From Mucilaginibacter sp. (lineage in GTDB: Bacteria; Bacteroidota; Bacteroidia; Sphingobacteriales; Sphingobacteriaceae): a stretch of DNA of 64,000 bases. The stretch is from contig NZ_JAQBOF010000019.1 of assembly GCF_028288185.1 (NCBI RefSeq), positions 124,001 to 188,000 on the forward strand, written 5' to 3'. The notes below the pieces were generated by a model, which saw nothing but the letters and a program-made list of their open reading frames with translations, did no database searches and had not been told where the DNA came from. Below, piece by piece: positions 43,780 to 52,412 of the stretch. The position numbers were made by a program, and so were the translations under genes. The number at the start of each line of letters is the position of its first letter. Position 1 is the stretch's first letter.

Positions 43780-45169
43780 ATTTTTTACGGAGACTTAACT
43801 TCTGCCATTCGGCATCCTTGCCATGTGTATTATAGGTAATAAGTTTAAACGGCCGACCTGCACTTTCAATAAACTCAAATTCAATAGGCGCTTCTTTTAT
43901 ATAAAACCTGTTACTGCTTTTAGCATATAGCCTAACTTGTGGTAAACGGTCTTTAGGGTTACTGGCTTCTACAAATAATTGATTGTCTTTAAACGTAACA
44001 AGCATTTGGTGTTCAGTATTATAAATATAAGTTCCAGCATATCTACCCAAGCTATCAACCTTTAATTTGAGTTCGTGCTGCAGTGGTTTATTGATAGCAA
44101 GTCTTGCAATATCATTGGACAGTGTAACAAAATCCATGTCCTGTTCAAAACCGTTAAATAAAGCAGCTACAAAAACATCTTGTTCGGGTAAATAGATTTC
44201 ATCAGTTTGATAACCATCGGTTGATCCACTGTGTTCAATGGTCTTGCTTCCATCTAAATTTCTGATGAACCAGCCATAACCATATTCAGATAAGGAACCA
44301 TCAGGAAATTGGTACGGTGTATAGGCTTGTTGTAAAGTTTTAGGAGATACCAGCTTCCCGGCAGACAGAGCCTGGTGCCATTTAAAAAGATCTCCTGCAT
44401 TAGTCATAATACCACCGGCCGCATACATTATAGTCGGATCCTGAAGCTCTGCCGAATCCCAGTTCTTACCGCCAGATCGGGAATAGCCTGATGCTATATT
44501 TGTTGCAGTTGCATCCTTATGAATATAATAAGTGTGTTGCAGCCCGGCAGATTCAAATAAGTGCTTTTTTATATAACTTTCATAGGTTTGCCATGTTACC
44601 TGCTCAATAATATAACCCAGTAAGTAAAAATTAGAGTTACTATACTCGAATTTACTACCAGGTTTAAAATTTAAAGGTTCATCTTTAAAATAATCTACGC
44701 CTTGTGCCGGGGTATATTCATTACGATTTTTGGCGGGATCATGATTTTGAATAGTCATATAATCGGGTATCCCCGATGTTTGAGTCAGTACATTTTCAAT
44801 AGTGATCGGGTAACCTTTAGATGGAAACTCCTTTACATATTTCTGTATGCTGTCTTGTAATGATATTTTACCCAGCTCTACCAGCTGAAGGATGGCTATT
44901 GCTGTGTATTGCTTGGTCATAGAGCCAATCCTGAAAATCATGTCGGTTTGCATTGGTTTTTGGGTTTGTGGGTCGGCCATCCCAAAAGCCTTTGTATAAA
45001 TGATCTGCCCTTTTTTGGCAACTAAAACAACACAACCAGGGCCAACAAACGGAAATCTTTGTTTAATTAACCCATCGATAGCATCCTGCGATGATTGAGC
45101 GTAAGAGACTGCTGATGCAAGAAAAAAGCACCAGGACAAGACCAACATTTTAAAGTTGCAGTATTTCAT
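43778..45169 (-). CDS. Serine hydrolase, beta-lactamase class C/AmpC-like family
   Basis: 463 aa with signal peptide (MLVLSWCFFLASAVSYAQ). The beta-lactamase-fold domain has the SxxK motif Ser83-Met-Thr-Lys86 (RIGSMTKQYTA), the YSN motif in FEYSNSNFYLLGYI near residue 183, and a HSG triad in IEHSGSTDGY near residue 315. The C-terminal 110 residues are a lipocalin-like domain often found in such peptidases. Most relatives are esterases or D-Ala peptidases rather than true beta-lactamases. Single gene. Confidence 0.9.
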   Translation of the reverse strand: MKYCNFKMLVLSWCFFLASAVSYAQSSQDAIDGLIKQRFPFVGPGCVVLVAKKGQIIYTKAFGMADPQTQKPMQTDMIFRIGSMTKQYTAIAILQLVELGKISLQDSIQKYVKEFPSKGYPITIENVLTQTSGIPDYMTIQNHDPAKNRNEYTPAQGVDYFKDEPLNFKPGSKFEYSNSNFYLLGYIIEQVTWQTYESYIKKHLFESAGLQHTYYIHKDATATNIASGYSRSGGKNWDSAELQDPTIMYAAGGIMTNAGDLFKWHQALSAGKLVSPKTLQQAYTPYQFPDGSLSEYGYGWFIRNLDGSKTIEHSGSTDGYQTDEIYLPEQDVFVAALFNGFEQDMDFVTLSNDIARLAINKPLQHELKLKVDSLGRYAGTYIYNTEHQMLVTFKDNQLFVEASNPKDRLPQVRLYAKSSNRFYIKEAPIEFEFIESAGRPFKLITYNTHGKDAEWQKLSLRKK

Positions 45170-45198
45170 GAAGCATTTTAGCGTGTAAAGTAAAGATA

Positions 45199-45984
45199 CT
45201 AAATCTCCACCTCGCCACTAAACACCTGCACGGCGGGGCCTTCTAAAAAAATATCTGTAAACGTTTTGCCGTCGTAATTAAAGCGGATGTTGAGGTTGCC
45301 GCCCAATACTTTGATGGGGGTAGTGATCTGTCCGGTTTGTTGATGATGTTTGGCCATAGCCAGGGCAACGGCGGTAACACCGGTTCCGCAGGCAAAGGTT
45401 TCATCTTCCACACCGCGTTCAAAGGTACGTACAAAATAACCGTCAGTAATTGGTTCAACAAAATTTACATTGATACCTTTTTCACGGTAAGTAGCATTGT
45501 TACGGATAGTCTTACCTTCTTGGTACACGTTACGATGCTCCAGATCCTCCACCTGTTTTACATAATGGGGCGATCCGGTGTTGAGGACGTAGGCATCCTT
45601 ATCGGTGTTAATCTGTTCAACATTAATCATTTGTAGGCTTACCCAATCGCCGCTATCGGAAATTTTGGCATGATGCGGGCCATCAACGGCCAAAAATTCA
45701 GTATCGGTTTCAATAATACCTAAAAATTTAGCGAAAGCCACAATGCAGCGACCGCCATTGCCACACATGCTGCTGGGCTGCCCATCGGCATTATAATAAA
45801 CCATCTCAAAATCAAAACCTTCTTTATTTTGCAGAAACATCATGCCGTCGCCGCCAATACCAAAACGGCGGTCGCACAGGTCTGAAATCAACTTTGGATT
45901 GGTATGATCTATCCTGGTTTCACGGTTATCAACCAATATGAAATCATTGCCGGCACCCTGGTATTTATAAAATCGTATATTCAC
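45199..45984 (-). CDS. dapF: Diaminopimelate epimerase
   Basis: 261 aa. Converts LL- to meso-diaminopimelate for lysine and peptidoglycan synthesis without cofactor. The two-base catalytic cysteines are Cys74 (SMCGNGGRC) and Cys199 (FACGTGVTAVA). Start YKYQGAGNDFILVDNR is characteristic. Cytoplasmic. It is divergent from the DegP-type protease gene with 177 bp between them. Confidence 0.95.
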   Translation of the reverse strand: MNIRFYKYQGAGNDFILVDNRETRIDHTNPKLISDLCDRRFGIGGDGMMFLQNKEGFDFEMVYYNADGQPSSMCGNGGRCIVAFAKFLGIIETDTEFLAVDGPHHAKISDSGDWVSLQMINVEQINTDKDAYVLNTGSPHYVKQVEDLEHRNVYQEGKTIRNNATYREKGINVNFVEPITDGYFVRTFERGVEDETFACGTGVTAVALAMAKHHQQTGQITTPIKVLGGNLNIRFNYDGKTFTDIFLEGPAVQVFSGEVEI

Positions 45985-46010
45985 AATAATGTCATTTATT
46001 ATCAGCTACT

Positions 46011-46028
46011 TACTGTTAAGTAACAGTA
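46011..46028. promoter_or_regulatory. TACTGTTA/TAACAGTA dyad between dapF and the protease gene
   Basis: A perfect 8-bp inverted repeat with a 2-nt centre in the divergent control region, 27 nt from the dapF start codon. It has the size of a dimeric regulator site; no regulator is known. Confidence 0.4.
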
Positions 46029-46085
46029 TTGTTGCCGGGTAATTTTAATTTAACAAAATTTAACAAAAAAACCATTAACTAATCG

Positions 46086-46117
46086 TTGATAATGTAGTCT
46101 TAATGGTATTAAATTTG
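46086..46117 (+). promoter_or_regulatory. Bacteroidota-type promoter of the DegP-like protease gene
   Basis: TTG at 46086-46088, then 21 nt, then TAAATTTG at 46110-46117 (TAnnTTTG). It is 45 nt ahead of the start codon, which fits a primary-sigma promoter. Confidence 0.5.
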
Positions 46118-46161
46118 AGTTGTTAAATTATATAAACATAAATAAAGAAAGGCAAATATAA

Positions 46162-47697
46162 ATGAAAAAGATAGGTTTAACACTATTAACCGCATTTGCA
46201 GGAGGTGCACTGGCTTTAGGCGCATATAAGGTAATTGAAAGTAAATATGCCGATAATATGAGCTTTGAGGATAAGCAAAAAGTGTATTTCACCAGTAATA
46301 AAACAGCGCCTGTTGTATCATCAACCGGGGCGCTTGATTTTACAGAAGCTGCCGCGGCGGTAACCCCGGCGGTAGTATATATCAAAACAACATACAGCAG
46401 TCAATCAGGCGGTGGGCAAGACCAGTTAGAGCAAATGTTTGGTGATATGTTTGGCCAGCGTTCGCGTCCGCAGGGTCAGCAACAAGCTTCGGGCTCTGGT
46501 GTTATCATTTCAACCGACGGATATATTGTAACCAATAATCACGTGGTTGAAAAAGCGGATAAAATTTCCATAACCACCAATGATCACCGTATTTTTCAAG
46601 CTAAGGTGATCGGCACTGATCCAAACACTGACCTCGCCCTGATCAAGATCAACGCTACAGACTTGCCTATTGTAAAATTAGGTAACTCTGATGAAACCCG
46701 TGTAGGGGAGTGGGTATTAGCCGTAGGTAACCCATTTAACTTAACATCAACCGTAACAGCTGGTATTATAAGCGCCAAGGGCCGTAATATTGGTATTATT
46801 GGAAGTGAGGATAACCAGGACGATAATCCGTTTGGCCGTACCCGTAACCAACAAGCAGCACCCAAGCTGAATAAAGCTATTGAATCATTTATTCAAACAG
46901 ATGCGGCCATTAATCCTGGTAACAGCGGTGGCGCCCTGGTAAATACTAAAGGCGAACTGATTGGCATCAATGCGGCTATAGCATCGCACACCGGATCATA
47001 TGAAGGTTATGGTTTTGCCATACCGGTTAATCTGGCCAAAAAGGTATTGAACGATATTAAAAAATACGGTACCGTAAAACGTGGCTTTGTTGGCGTAAGC
47101 TTTACAGAATTGAATCCTGATGTTGCCCAGCAGCTTGGCGTAACCAATACCAACGGTTTGTATGTTAACGATCTGGTAGCAGGCGGTGGCGCCGAACAGG
47201 CTGGTATTAAAAAAGGCGATATCATTGAAAAAGTAGAAGGTGTAGCCGTATATGAATCATCAGACCTGCAGGAGCGTGTAGGCCGTTTACAGCCTGGCGA
47301 TAAAATAAACATGACCGTACTACGCGATGGCAAAGAGAAAAACTTTGCGGTAACGCTTAAAGCCGATGCTGCACCAACCACACGTACCGCTGTAGTTTCA
47401 AAATCGGCCGAGGAGCTGTTTAATAAACTGGGAGCAGGCTTCCAGCCGTTAACCTCTGCCGAAAAAGCGAAGTTCCATGTTAACTCAGGTGTTAAAGTAA
47501 CACAAGTTCGTCCGGGCCGTGTGTTTGATAATTTTGAGATCCCTGTTGGCTCTATCATTACCAGTATCAACAAATCGCCCATAAACAGTGTGGCCGATAT
47601 TGATAAGGCGATCACCAATCTGCGTAACGGTAACCTGGTAATTTCAGGCTACTATCCCGACGGAACAAACTTTAATAATATGTTCCAGGTACAATAA
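46162..47697 (+). CDS. Do/DegP-type periplasmic serine endopeptidase
   Basis: 511 aa. N-terminal signal or anchor (GLTLLTAFAGGALALGAY), then a trypsin-like domain with the triad His127 (NNHVVEKAD), Asp157 (NTDLALI) and Ser255 (NPGNSGGAL). Two PDZ domains follow (about residues 300-400 and 415-510). HtrA/Deg proteins degrade or refold damaged envelope proteins. Upstream are a TAnnTTTG promoter and a dyad; downstream is a strong terminator, so it is a single-gene unit. Confidence 0.95.
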   Translation: MKKIGLTLLTAFAGGALALGAYKVIESKYADNMSFEDKQKVYFTSNKTAPVVSSTGALDFTEAAAAVTPAVVYIKTTYSSQSGGGQDQLEQMFGDMFGQRSRPQGQQQASGSGVIISTDGYIVTNNHVVEKADKISITTNDHRIFQAKVIGTDPNTDLALIKINATDLPIVKLGNSDETRVGEWVLAVGNPFNLTSTVTAGIISAKGRNIGIIGSEDNQDDNPFGRTRNQQAAPKLNKAIESFIQTDAAINPGNSGGALVNTKGELIGINAAIASHTGSYEGYGFAIPVNLAKKVLNDIKKYGTVKRGFVGVSFTELNPDVAQQLGVTNTNGLYVNDLVAGGGAEQAGIKKGDIIEKVEGVAVYESSDLQERVGRLQPGDKINMTVLRDGKEKNFAVTLKADAAPTTRTAVVSKSAEELFNKLGAGFQPLTSAEKAKFHVNSGVKVTQVRPGRVFDNFEIPVGSIITSINKSPINSVADIDKAITNLRNGNLVISGYYPDGTNFNNMFQVQ

Positions 47698-47726
47698 GTA
47701 AATTTTAATAAGAGTGATTAATAAAA

Positions 47727-47753
47727 AGGACCCGGCCGCAAGCCGGGTTTTTT
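47727..47753 (+). terminator. Intrinsic terminator of the DegP-like protease gene
   Basis: CCCGGC/GCCGGG stem with a 5-nt loop and TTTTTT tail, 30 nt past the stop codon. Confidence 0.9.
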
Positions 47754-47782
47754 GTTGGAGAGAGGAACCCTTATATCCACGC

Positions 47783-47869
47783 GTCATTGCGAGGTACGAA
47801 GCAATCCCTAACTTTACAGAGCGGCTCTGCATATCGGGGATTGCCACGTCGTTCCTCCTCGCAATGACG
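47783..47869. repeat. GTCATTGCGAGG-type palindromic repeat
   Basis: Arms GTCATTGCGAGG and CCTCGCAATGAC with inner GCAATCCC/GGGATTGCC. Member of the family at 66-161. It lies between the protease terminator and the 3' end of the STN protein gene. Confidence 0.85.
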
Positions 47870-47921
47870 TTGTTTTTATTTTTTCCCCATTGCTTGTGTC
47901 CTCCTCACAAGCAATCATTCA

Positions 47922-49670
47922 TCAAAAGAAACTCAACCCCACAGTCCAGCCAACCCAGCCGCTCCAGCTATTACTGCTGGATATAAAACTATGGTGCAGA
48001 TCTCGAACGTAAGCATACCCATTAACCGGATTGCGCTGATCCGAATAAAAAAGGTTTAATGATGGCCCGGCGTTGATAGCAAACCATTTGCTAACCTTAT
48101 AGGTTAAACTGGCATCCAACCGGCTCAGCTGATTGGTCCGGGTCCAGTTACCCTGGTAAACATATTGCTGGGTGAGTTCGGGATTAATGGCCAAGTGCCT
48201 GCCCAGGCTAAACTCCCTGCCAAAACCAAGGCCGAAGGCATATAGCTTGCTGTTATCATTTACCCGAAGGCCGCCAGTCCAGATACTATATAGTTTTTGA
48301 CTGCCCGATTTGAAGGCCAAATTAGCATTCATGGTTTCGTTGCTTGACAGGGCCAGTTTATGGTACCCGTAACGCACAATGTTTATTAAGCCAATGCTGT
48401 AGCCCGATGAGGTATCGGCAATATTAATCAGGCCAATCTGTACGCCGCGCAAATTGCGGGCATAGTTAAAAAGCCCGGCTACCTGTACACCACTAAATTT
48501 TTGCTGCGCTATATTGCCGATACCAGCCAGCTGCAAAGCCGCAGCCTTTTGACCGGCTATATTGCCCAGCGCGGCGGCCTGTACGCCATTAACCCGGCCC
48601 CGGGTATGGTTGTATAAGGCAGATAGCTGTATGCCATCCAGATCGCGTTTTACGCTGTTGTGCAGTCCCGCGATCTGAAAGCCCCGAACACTGCCCAATA
48701 CGTTATTATATAGGCCACCCAACTGAAACCCGTTAACATTGCCACCCACTACATTGAATATACCGGCTAACTGAAAATCGCCAACATCGCCTTTATCAAG
48801 GTTGAAAATAAGACCTAGCTCAAAACCATCAACTCCGGCATTATATCCGCCTACGGCATTTAACGAAACGGTGTTAACCACCTGTCCGCTAAACTCGGCA
48901 TGGGTACTTACTCCCGGAATGGCCGATGCCTGGAAGGGGGCCTGCGCTATGAGGCCATGCAGGTTGGCTGCCTGTATTTGTTGTTTGGTGGAGATAAAAA
49001 GCCTCCCCAACGATGTATTTTCAATGCCTTCATAGTCATCACTGATCACATAATCAATCAGGCTTTTGGGTTTATTAGTATTTGGGTTTACGGTAACACC
49101 GGCTAAAAAGGTAATGGTGGTATCTTTATAAAATTCCTTACTGATGGTTATGGTAACCGGTTGGCCGTTATTTTTAAGGTGAAGCTCAAATTGCCCATCC
49201 TTGCCAGTAAGGGTTGATTGCAGCAGGGAACGATCGTACACACTGGCGTTTTCCAGCCTTTTGCCGCTCTGCTCATCGGCCACAAAACCGGTAATGCTGT
49301 ATTCGTCGCCCTCGGCAGCTGCCTTTTCGGTAGTTAGGGATAGTTGCAGCGGGGCATAACGCAAGATCACGAAATTGTGTGTTTCCTTATATTCAAAGCG
49401 GCTTTGCAGCATATGGTCAAGCACTTCTTTAATGGTCCAGTTATCGGCATTAATAGTTACCAGGCTATCCGTTTTTACAATATTGCTGTTGTATGAGAAA
49501 GTGAAGTTGCCCTTTTCCTCAATGGTTTTTAACACCGTGCCCAGGCGCATATTGTTTACATGTACCGATATGTTTTTGGCAAGGATGGATTCGGCTGCTG
49601 CCCCGCGACTAATTATCGGGAAGACTAATATCATTAAAGTGAAAAGGAGGTATCGGCGTAAACAGCTCAT
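47922..49670 (-). CDS. STN-domain protein with carboxypeptidase-like domain and surface repeats
   Basis: 582 aa. Signal peptide; STN (secretin/TonB N-terminal) domain at about residues 30-105; carboxypeptidase regulatory-like domain at about 125-200. Residues 264-435 hold about nine repeats of 19-22 residues with the core G-x-Q-L/I-A/G-G-L-x-N (for example VNGFQLGGLYN, LRGVQIGLIN). They resemble the LA_2272-type surface repeats. The last 147 residues look like outer membrane strands ending SFF. STN domains normally pass a signal to FecR, whose gene is adjacent, but there is no TonB receptor barrel and plug here. Possibly a non-transporting signal receptor. Confidence 0.8.
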   Translation of the reverse strand: MSCLRRYLLFTLMILVFPIISRGAAAESILAKNISVHVNNMRLGTVLKTIEEKGNFTFSYNSNIVKTDSLVTINADNWTIKEVLDHMLQSRFEYKETHNFVILRYAPLQLSLTTEKAAAEGDEYSITGFVADEQSGKRLENASVYDRSLLQSTLTGKDGQFELHLKNNGQPVTITISKEFYKDTTITFLAGVTVNPNTNKPKSLIDYVISDDYEGIENTSLGRLFISTKQQIQAANLHGLIAQAPFQASAIPGVSTHAEFSGQVVNTVSLNAVGGYNAGVDGFELGLIFNLDKGDVGDFQLAGIFNVVGGNVNGFQLGGLYNNVLGSVRGFQIAGLHNSVKRDLDGIQLSALYNHTRGRVNGVQAAALGNIAGQKAAALQLAGIGNIAQQKFSGVQVAGLFNYARNLRGVQIGLINIADTSSGYSIGLINIVRYGYHKLALSSNETMNANLAFKSGSQKLYSIWTGGLRVNDNSKLYAFGLGFGREFSLGRHLAINPELTQQYVYQGNWTRTNQLSRLDASLTYKVSKWFAINAGPSLNLFYSDQRNPVNGYAYVRDLHHSFISSSNSWSGWVGWTVGLSFF

Positions 49671-49686
49671 AGATGCGGTAGAATTG

Positions 49687-50685
49687 TTATTTCAAAATGA
49701 TCTGCTTGTTTTGATGTTCAACCTTTATTTTAAAAGTACTGGTTCTAAAAGTATCGGTTATAATAGTCACGATCTCATCAACAGACAGCCCCTTGAAGGT
49801 AGTGGTAATAGGCAGGTTCTCGAATGATTTATTGGCTATCACGATGTTGGCTCCGTATATCTCATTCAGCGTTTGCACCACCTCATGCAGTGGCGTTTTA
49901 TCGCACACCAGTTCATTGGTTAAGTAATAGTTGTACAGCTTGCCTTTGCTTACCTCCTTGGCTAATAAGCCTTGTTCCTGGGTAACAGTTACTCTTTCGC
50001 CGGGGCTCAGGTCTACGCTGTTTTGTTTTTTGCTCACCTTTACAATGCCTGTTTCCACAATTACTTCGGTTTTGCCATTACGGCTCTTGATATTGAATGA
50101 CGTTCCAACTACCCTAACCGTTACATCATTCACCTTAATTATAAAAGGCTTTGTTTTATCAGGAGTAACTTTGAAAAAAGCCTCACCCCGCAAACTCACC
50201 GGGCGGATATTGCTGGTGAACTTACCCGGATATACAATGGTCGAATTGCTGTTCAATGTAATAACCGATCCATCGGGCAGGGTTTGTGTATGTACCTTGT
50301 TCTTACTGTCGATGCGTACAAACGAAACCGATCCGTTATCATAAATGTGATTAAACGTTAACCAAAGTACGGTGCATATTAAAACAACCGATGCCGCAAG
50401 GCCTATCCATTGCGAGGGTTTCAGCCTTTTCATTAATGTTTTGCGTGGAGCTGGTGCGGTGTTTTTAATCCGGTTTTGTAAGCGGATAAAGGCATCATCC
50501 TTATTCACATTCCGTGCAGTAACCGGGCTTTGGTCCCATATCAGCTTAAACTCATCAAAAAGCTTGCGGTTGGTATCACTGGCAGCAACCCACTCTTCCA
50601 CCAGCAAATGCTCGGCGGGCGTAGCTTCGCCTGCCAGGTATTTTACCAGCAAATCATCATCTATAGGCGTGCCTGTATTACTCAT
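49687..50685 (-). CDS. FecR family anti-sigma factor
   Basis: 332 aa. Cytosolic N-terminal helical part (residues 1-85), one membrane segment (IGLAASVVLICTVLWLTF), a periplasmic FecR domain at about 120-215 (QTLPDGSVITLNSNSTIVYP) and a C-terminal DUF4974-type STN-like domain. It holds or activates the ECF sigma factor encoded directly upstream, which it overlaps by 8 nt, in response to contact with an outer membrane STN domain. Confidence 0.94.
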   Translation of the reverse strand: MSNTGTPIDDDLLVKYLAGEATPAEHLLVEEWVAASDTNRKLFDEFKLIWDQSPVTARNVNKDDAFIRLQNRIKNTAPAPRKTLMKRLKPSQWIGLAASVVLICTVLWLTFNHIYDNGSVSFVRIDSKNKVHTQTLPDGSVITLNSNSTIVYPGKFTSNIRPVSLRGEAFFKVTPDKTKPFIIKVNDVTVRVVGTSFNIKSRNGKTEVIVETGIVKVSKKQNSVDLSPGERVTVTQEQGLLAKEVSKGKLYNYYLTNELVCDKTPLHEVVQTLNEIYGANIVIANKSFENLPITTTFKGLSVDEIVTIITDTFRTSTFKIKVEHQNKQIILK

Positions 50686-51307
50686 ACAACCATTTCATTA
50701 TTAAAAGTAAAACAATCGGTAAAAATTCTGCCAGTTTCTGGCGCATCATACGCAGTGCCTTGCCCATCTGGTTCTCCACTGTTTTGATGGAAAGCCCCAT
50801 GTGGTCAGCTATTTGCTGGTATTTGAGTTGCTCAAAGCGGCTCAGTTGAAATATAGTACGGCATTGCTGCGGCAGTTCGCTCATGGCGGTATCAATGCGC
50901 TGTTGCAGCTCGGCGGTAACCACTTTTTGCGAAGCCTGTTCTTCCTCCTGGTCCAACTGCCCGGCATAGTACACATCAAACGTTGCCCTAACTTTTTGGT
51001 GTTTTAAATAGTTCAGGCTTTCGTTATGTACCGCGCGATACAGGTAAGCCTTTAATGAACCATCCGTTTTAAGCAGACCACGTTTTTCCCAGATCCGGCA
51101 AAATACATTTTGAACAATTTCCTCGGCCATTTCATCATCCTTTAAAAAGGTATAGGCGTAACCGTGCAGACTTTCGAAATGTGTTTTAAATAACCATTCA
51201 AATGCCTTTTCGCTGCCCTGTTTTAATAAATTGATGACCGTGCTATCGCTGTATTCCACTTGAAACGGGTGAAAGTATGCGCTAAAGATAGCTTGTTTGG
51301 CGATCAT
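50678..51307 (-). CDS. ECF sigma factor, FecI-like
   Basis: 209 aa. Sigma-70 region 2 at about residues 35-100 (FEWLFKTHFESLHGYAYTFL and EIVQNVFCRIWEKR) and region 4 at about 135-190 (LPQQCRTIFQLSRFEQLKYQ, then IADHMGLSIKTVENQMGKAL). Of the Bacteroidota RpoE/FecI kind that pairs with FecR. It heads a three-gene cassette with fecR and the STN protein. No SusC/SusD-type transporter follows. Confidence 0.94.
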   Translation of the reverse strand: MIAKQAIFSAYFHPFQVEYSDSTVINLLKQGSEKAFEWLFKTHFESLHGYAYTFLKDDEMAEEIVQNVFCRIWEKRGLLKTDGSLKAYLYRAVHNESLNYLKHQKVRATFDVYYAGQLDQEEEQASQKVVTAELQQRIDTAMSELPQQCRTIFQLSRFEQLKYQQIADHMGLSIKTVENQMGKALRMMRQKLAEFLPIVLLLIMKWLYE

Positions 51308-51337
51308 ATTTATGAAGTGCGGATGAAAAGCGGCATT

Positions 51338-52018
51338 TCAGGCCAGTTGTATTTGGATGGTATAAAGCGAGTGGTGTATATCAACCTTGCTGCAAATGCC
51401 GTTGGTGTACGAGTAAAAATTGTAATTACCATCGGGTAGGTCAATACGGTATACATGCGGCGAAACCTGCTTTACCTGCAAAAACTGTTGAAAATTGTCT
51501 GAGTAGATCTGCTCGTTATTATCAGGCTCGCGGCAATACAGTAGCATGAGGTTAGCGCCAATATACTTTTGATCAAGCTGCTTGCTTTTGCCGTCGGCCG
51601 TAGCCTGGTAGCAATCGCCGCAAGCCTTGGTTTGCCTACTGGCCTTTTCCTTACCGTTTACCTTGCGGCAAATGTTGGAGTTGATGAGCTTGCCACCCTG
51701 AAAAACCGATTCCTCGTTAATATCTACGTTAATGCTCATGATAAACCGCATTTTTACTTCGGATATCATCTTCAGGTACAGATCATCGCCATTGCGTTTC
51801 TGGTACAGGTCCATATGGCCCACAATTTTGCCGCTGTGCAGCACATTATATTTTACGGTGTGCTCCTGCGCTAATAGGCTGCCCGAAAAGCAAAGTACGG
51901 CCAGCAGTGTAGTCACCTTTTTTAAAGGGTTGAAAAAATATAACGGGTTGATATTTCTGTTCTTCAGGAAAGGAACAAGGTGTTTTTTAAAGAGCCAGAT
52001 CAATAATGCGGTTATCAT
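51338..52018 (-). CDS. DUF6134-like secreted protein
   Basis: 226 aa. A long N-terminal region with two hydrophobic parts (residues 3-15 and 36-50; the second, KKVTTLLAVLCFSGSLLAQ, is a good signal peptide) suggests the true start may be at a later codon; no in-frame Met lies just before it. The mature part (TVKYNVLHSGKIVGHMDLYQ onward) fits DUF6134, a family of about 170-residue periplasmic or lipid-binding-like beta proteins of unknown role. Cys residues near 110-135 may form a disulfide. It is co-directional with the sigma/FecR cassette but read before it, with 30 nt between. Confidence 0.7.
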   Translation of the reverse strand: MITALLIWLFKKHLVPFLKNRNINPLYFFNPLKKVTTLLAVLCFSGSLLAQEHTVKYNVLHSGKIVGHMDLYQKRNGDDLYLKMISEVKMRFIMSINVDINEESVFQGGKLINSNICRKVNGKEKASRQTKACGDCYQATADGKSKQLDQKYIGANLMLLYCREPDNNEQIYSDNFQQFLQVKQVSPHVYRIDLPDGNYNFYSYTNGICSKVDIHHSLYTIQIQLA

Positions 52019-52412
52019 GGTGGTAAAGTTTTAATGTACGGTGAACAACTGTATGATTCTTAACTACAGCTATTACAACATATTAAAGCTTTACCCCTAC
52101 GTGATTTCATAATAAATACTAAGATAGAAAAAATGATCTACTAAACTAGTAGATCATTTTAAAGTGAAGCAAAGAGCAAGGACAAAATAGAAATTGTCAT
52201 CCTGAGGAACGAAGGATCTACTCGCGAATGTGCATGGCGCTTAATAGATGCTTCACGCTGTTCAGCATGACAAAAAACGTTATTTCCTAAACTCTCTTAT
52301 TGGAAAAAAGCAGTTATAAAAAACTTAATAATTCGTACCTTGTTAGTAGCAAAACCTAAAGCCTCTTTCCTTCGAAGAGGGGCTTGGATTGAGGATCTTA
52401 ATCACGAACACT
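52019..52412. other. 394-bp gene-free region with a long perfect hairpin and two repeats
   Basis: Between the divergent DUF6134-like and metallopeptidase genes. It holds a 14-bp perfect inverted repeat AAAATGATCTACTA/TAGTAGATCATTTT at 52130-52160; a GTCATCCTGAGG/CAGCATGACA repeat at 52197-52272; and a C-rich/G-rich half-element (CCTCTTTCCTTCGAAGAGG) at 52359-52396. I see no protein-like frame. Confidence 0.7.
52197..52272. repeat. GTCATCCTGAGG-type intergenic repeat
   Basis: Starts GTCATCCTGAGGAACGAAGG and ends CACGCTGTTCAGCATGAC. The outer arms are imperfectly complementary. It is a different family from the GTCATTGCGAGG element, though it has the same GGAACGAAG core. Confidence 0.7.

Noticed and set aside
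48802-49106. Plus-strand open frames within the STN protein gene
   Set aside because: Antisense to a gene with a recognisable domain order and repeats; the translations have no features of their own.
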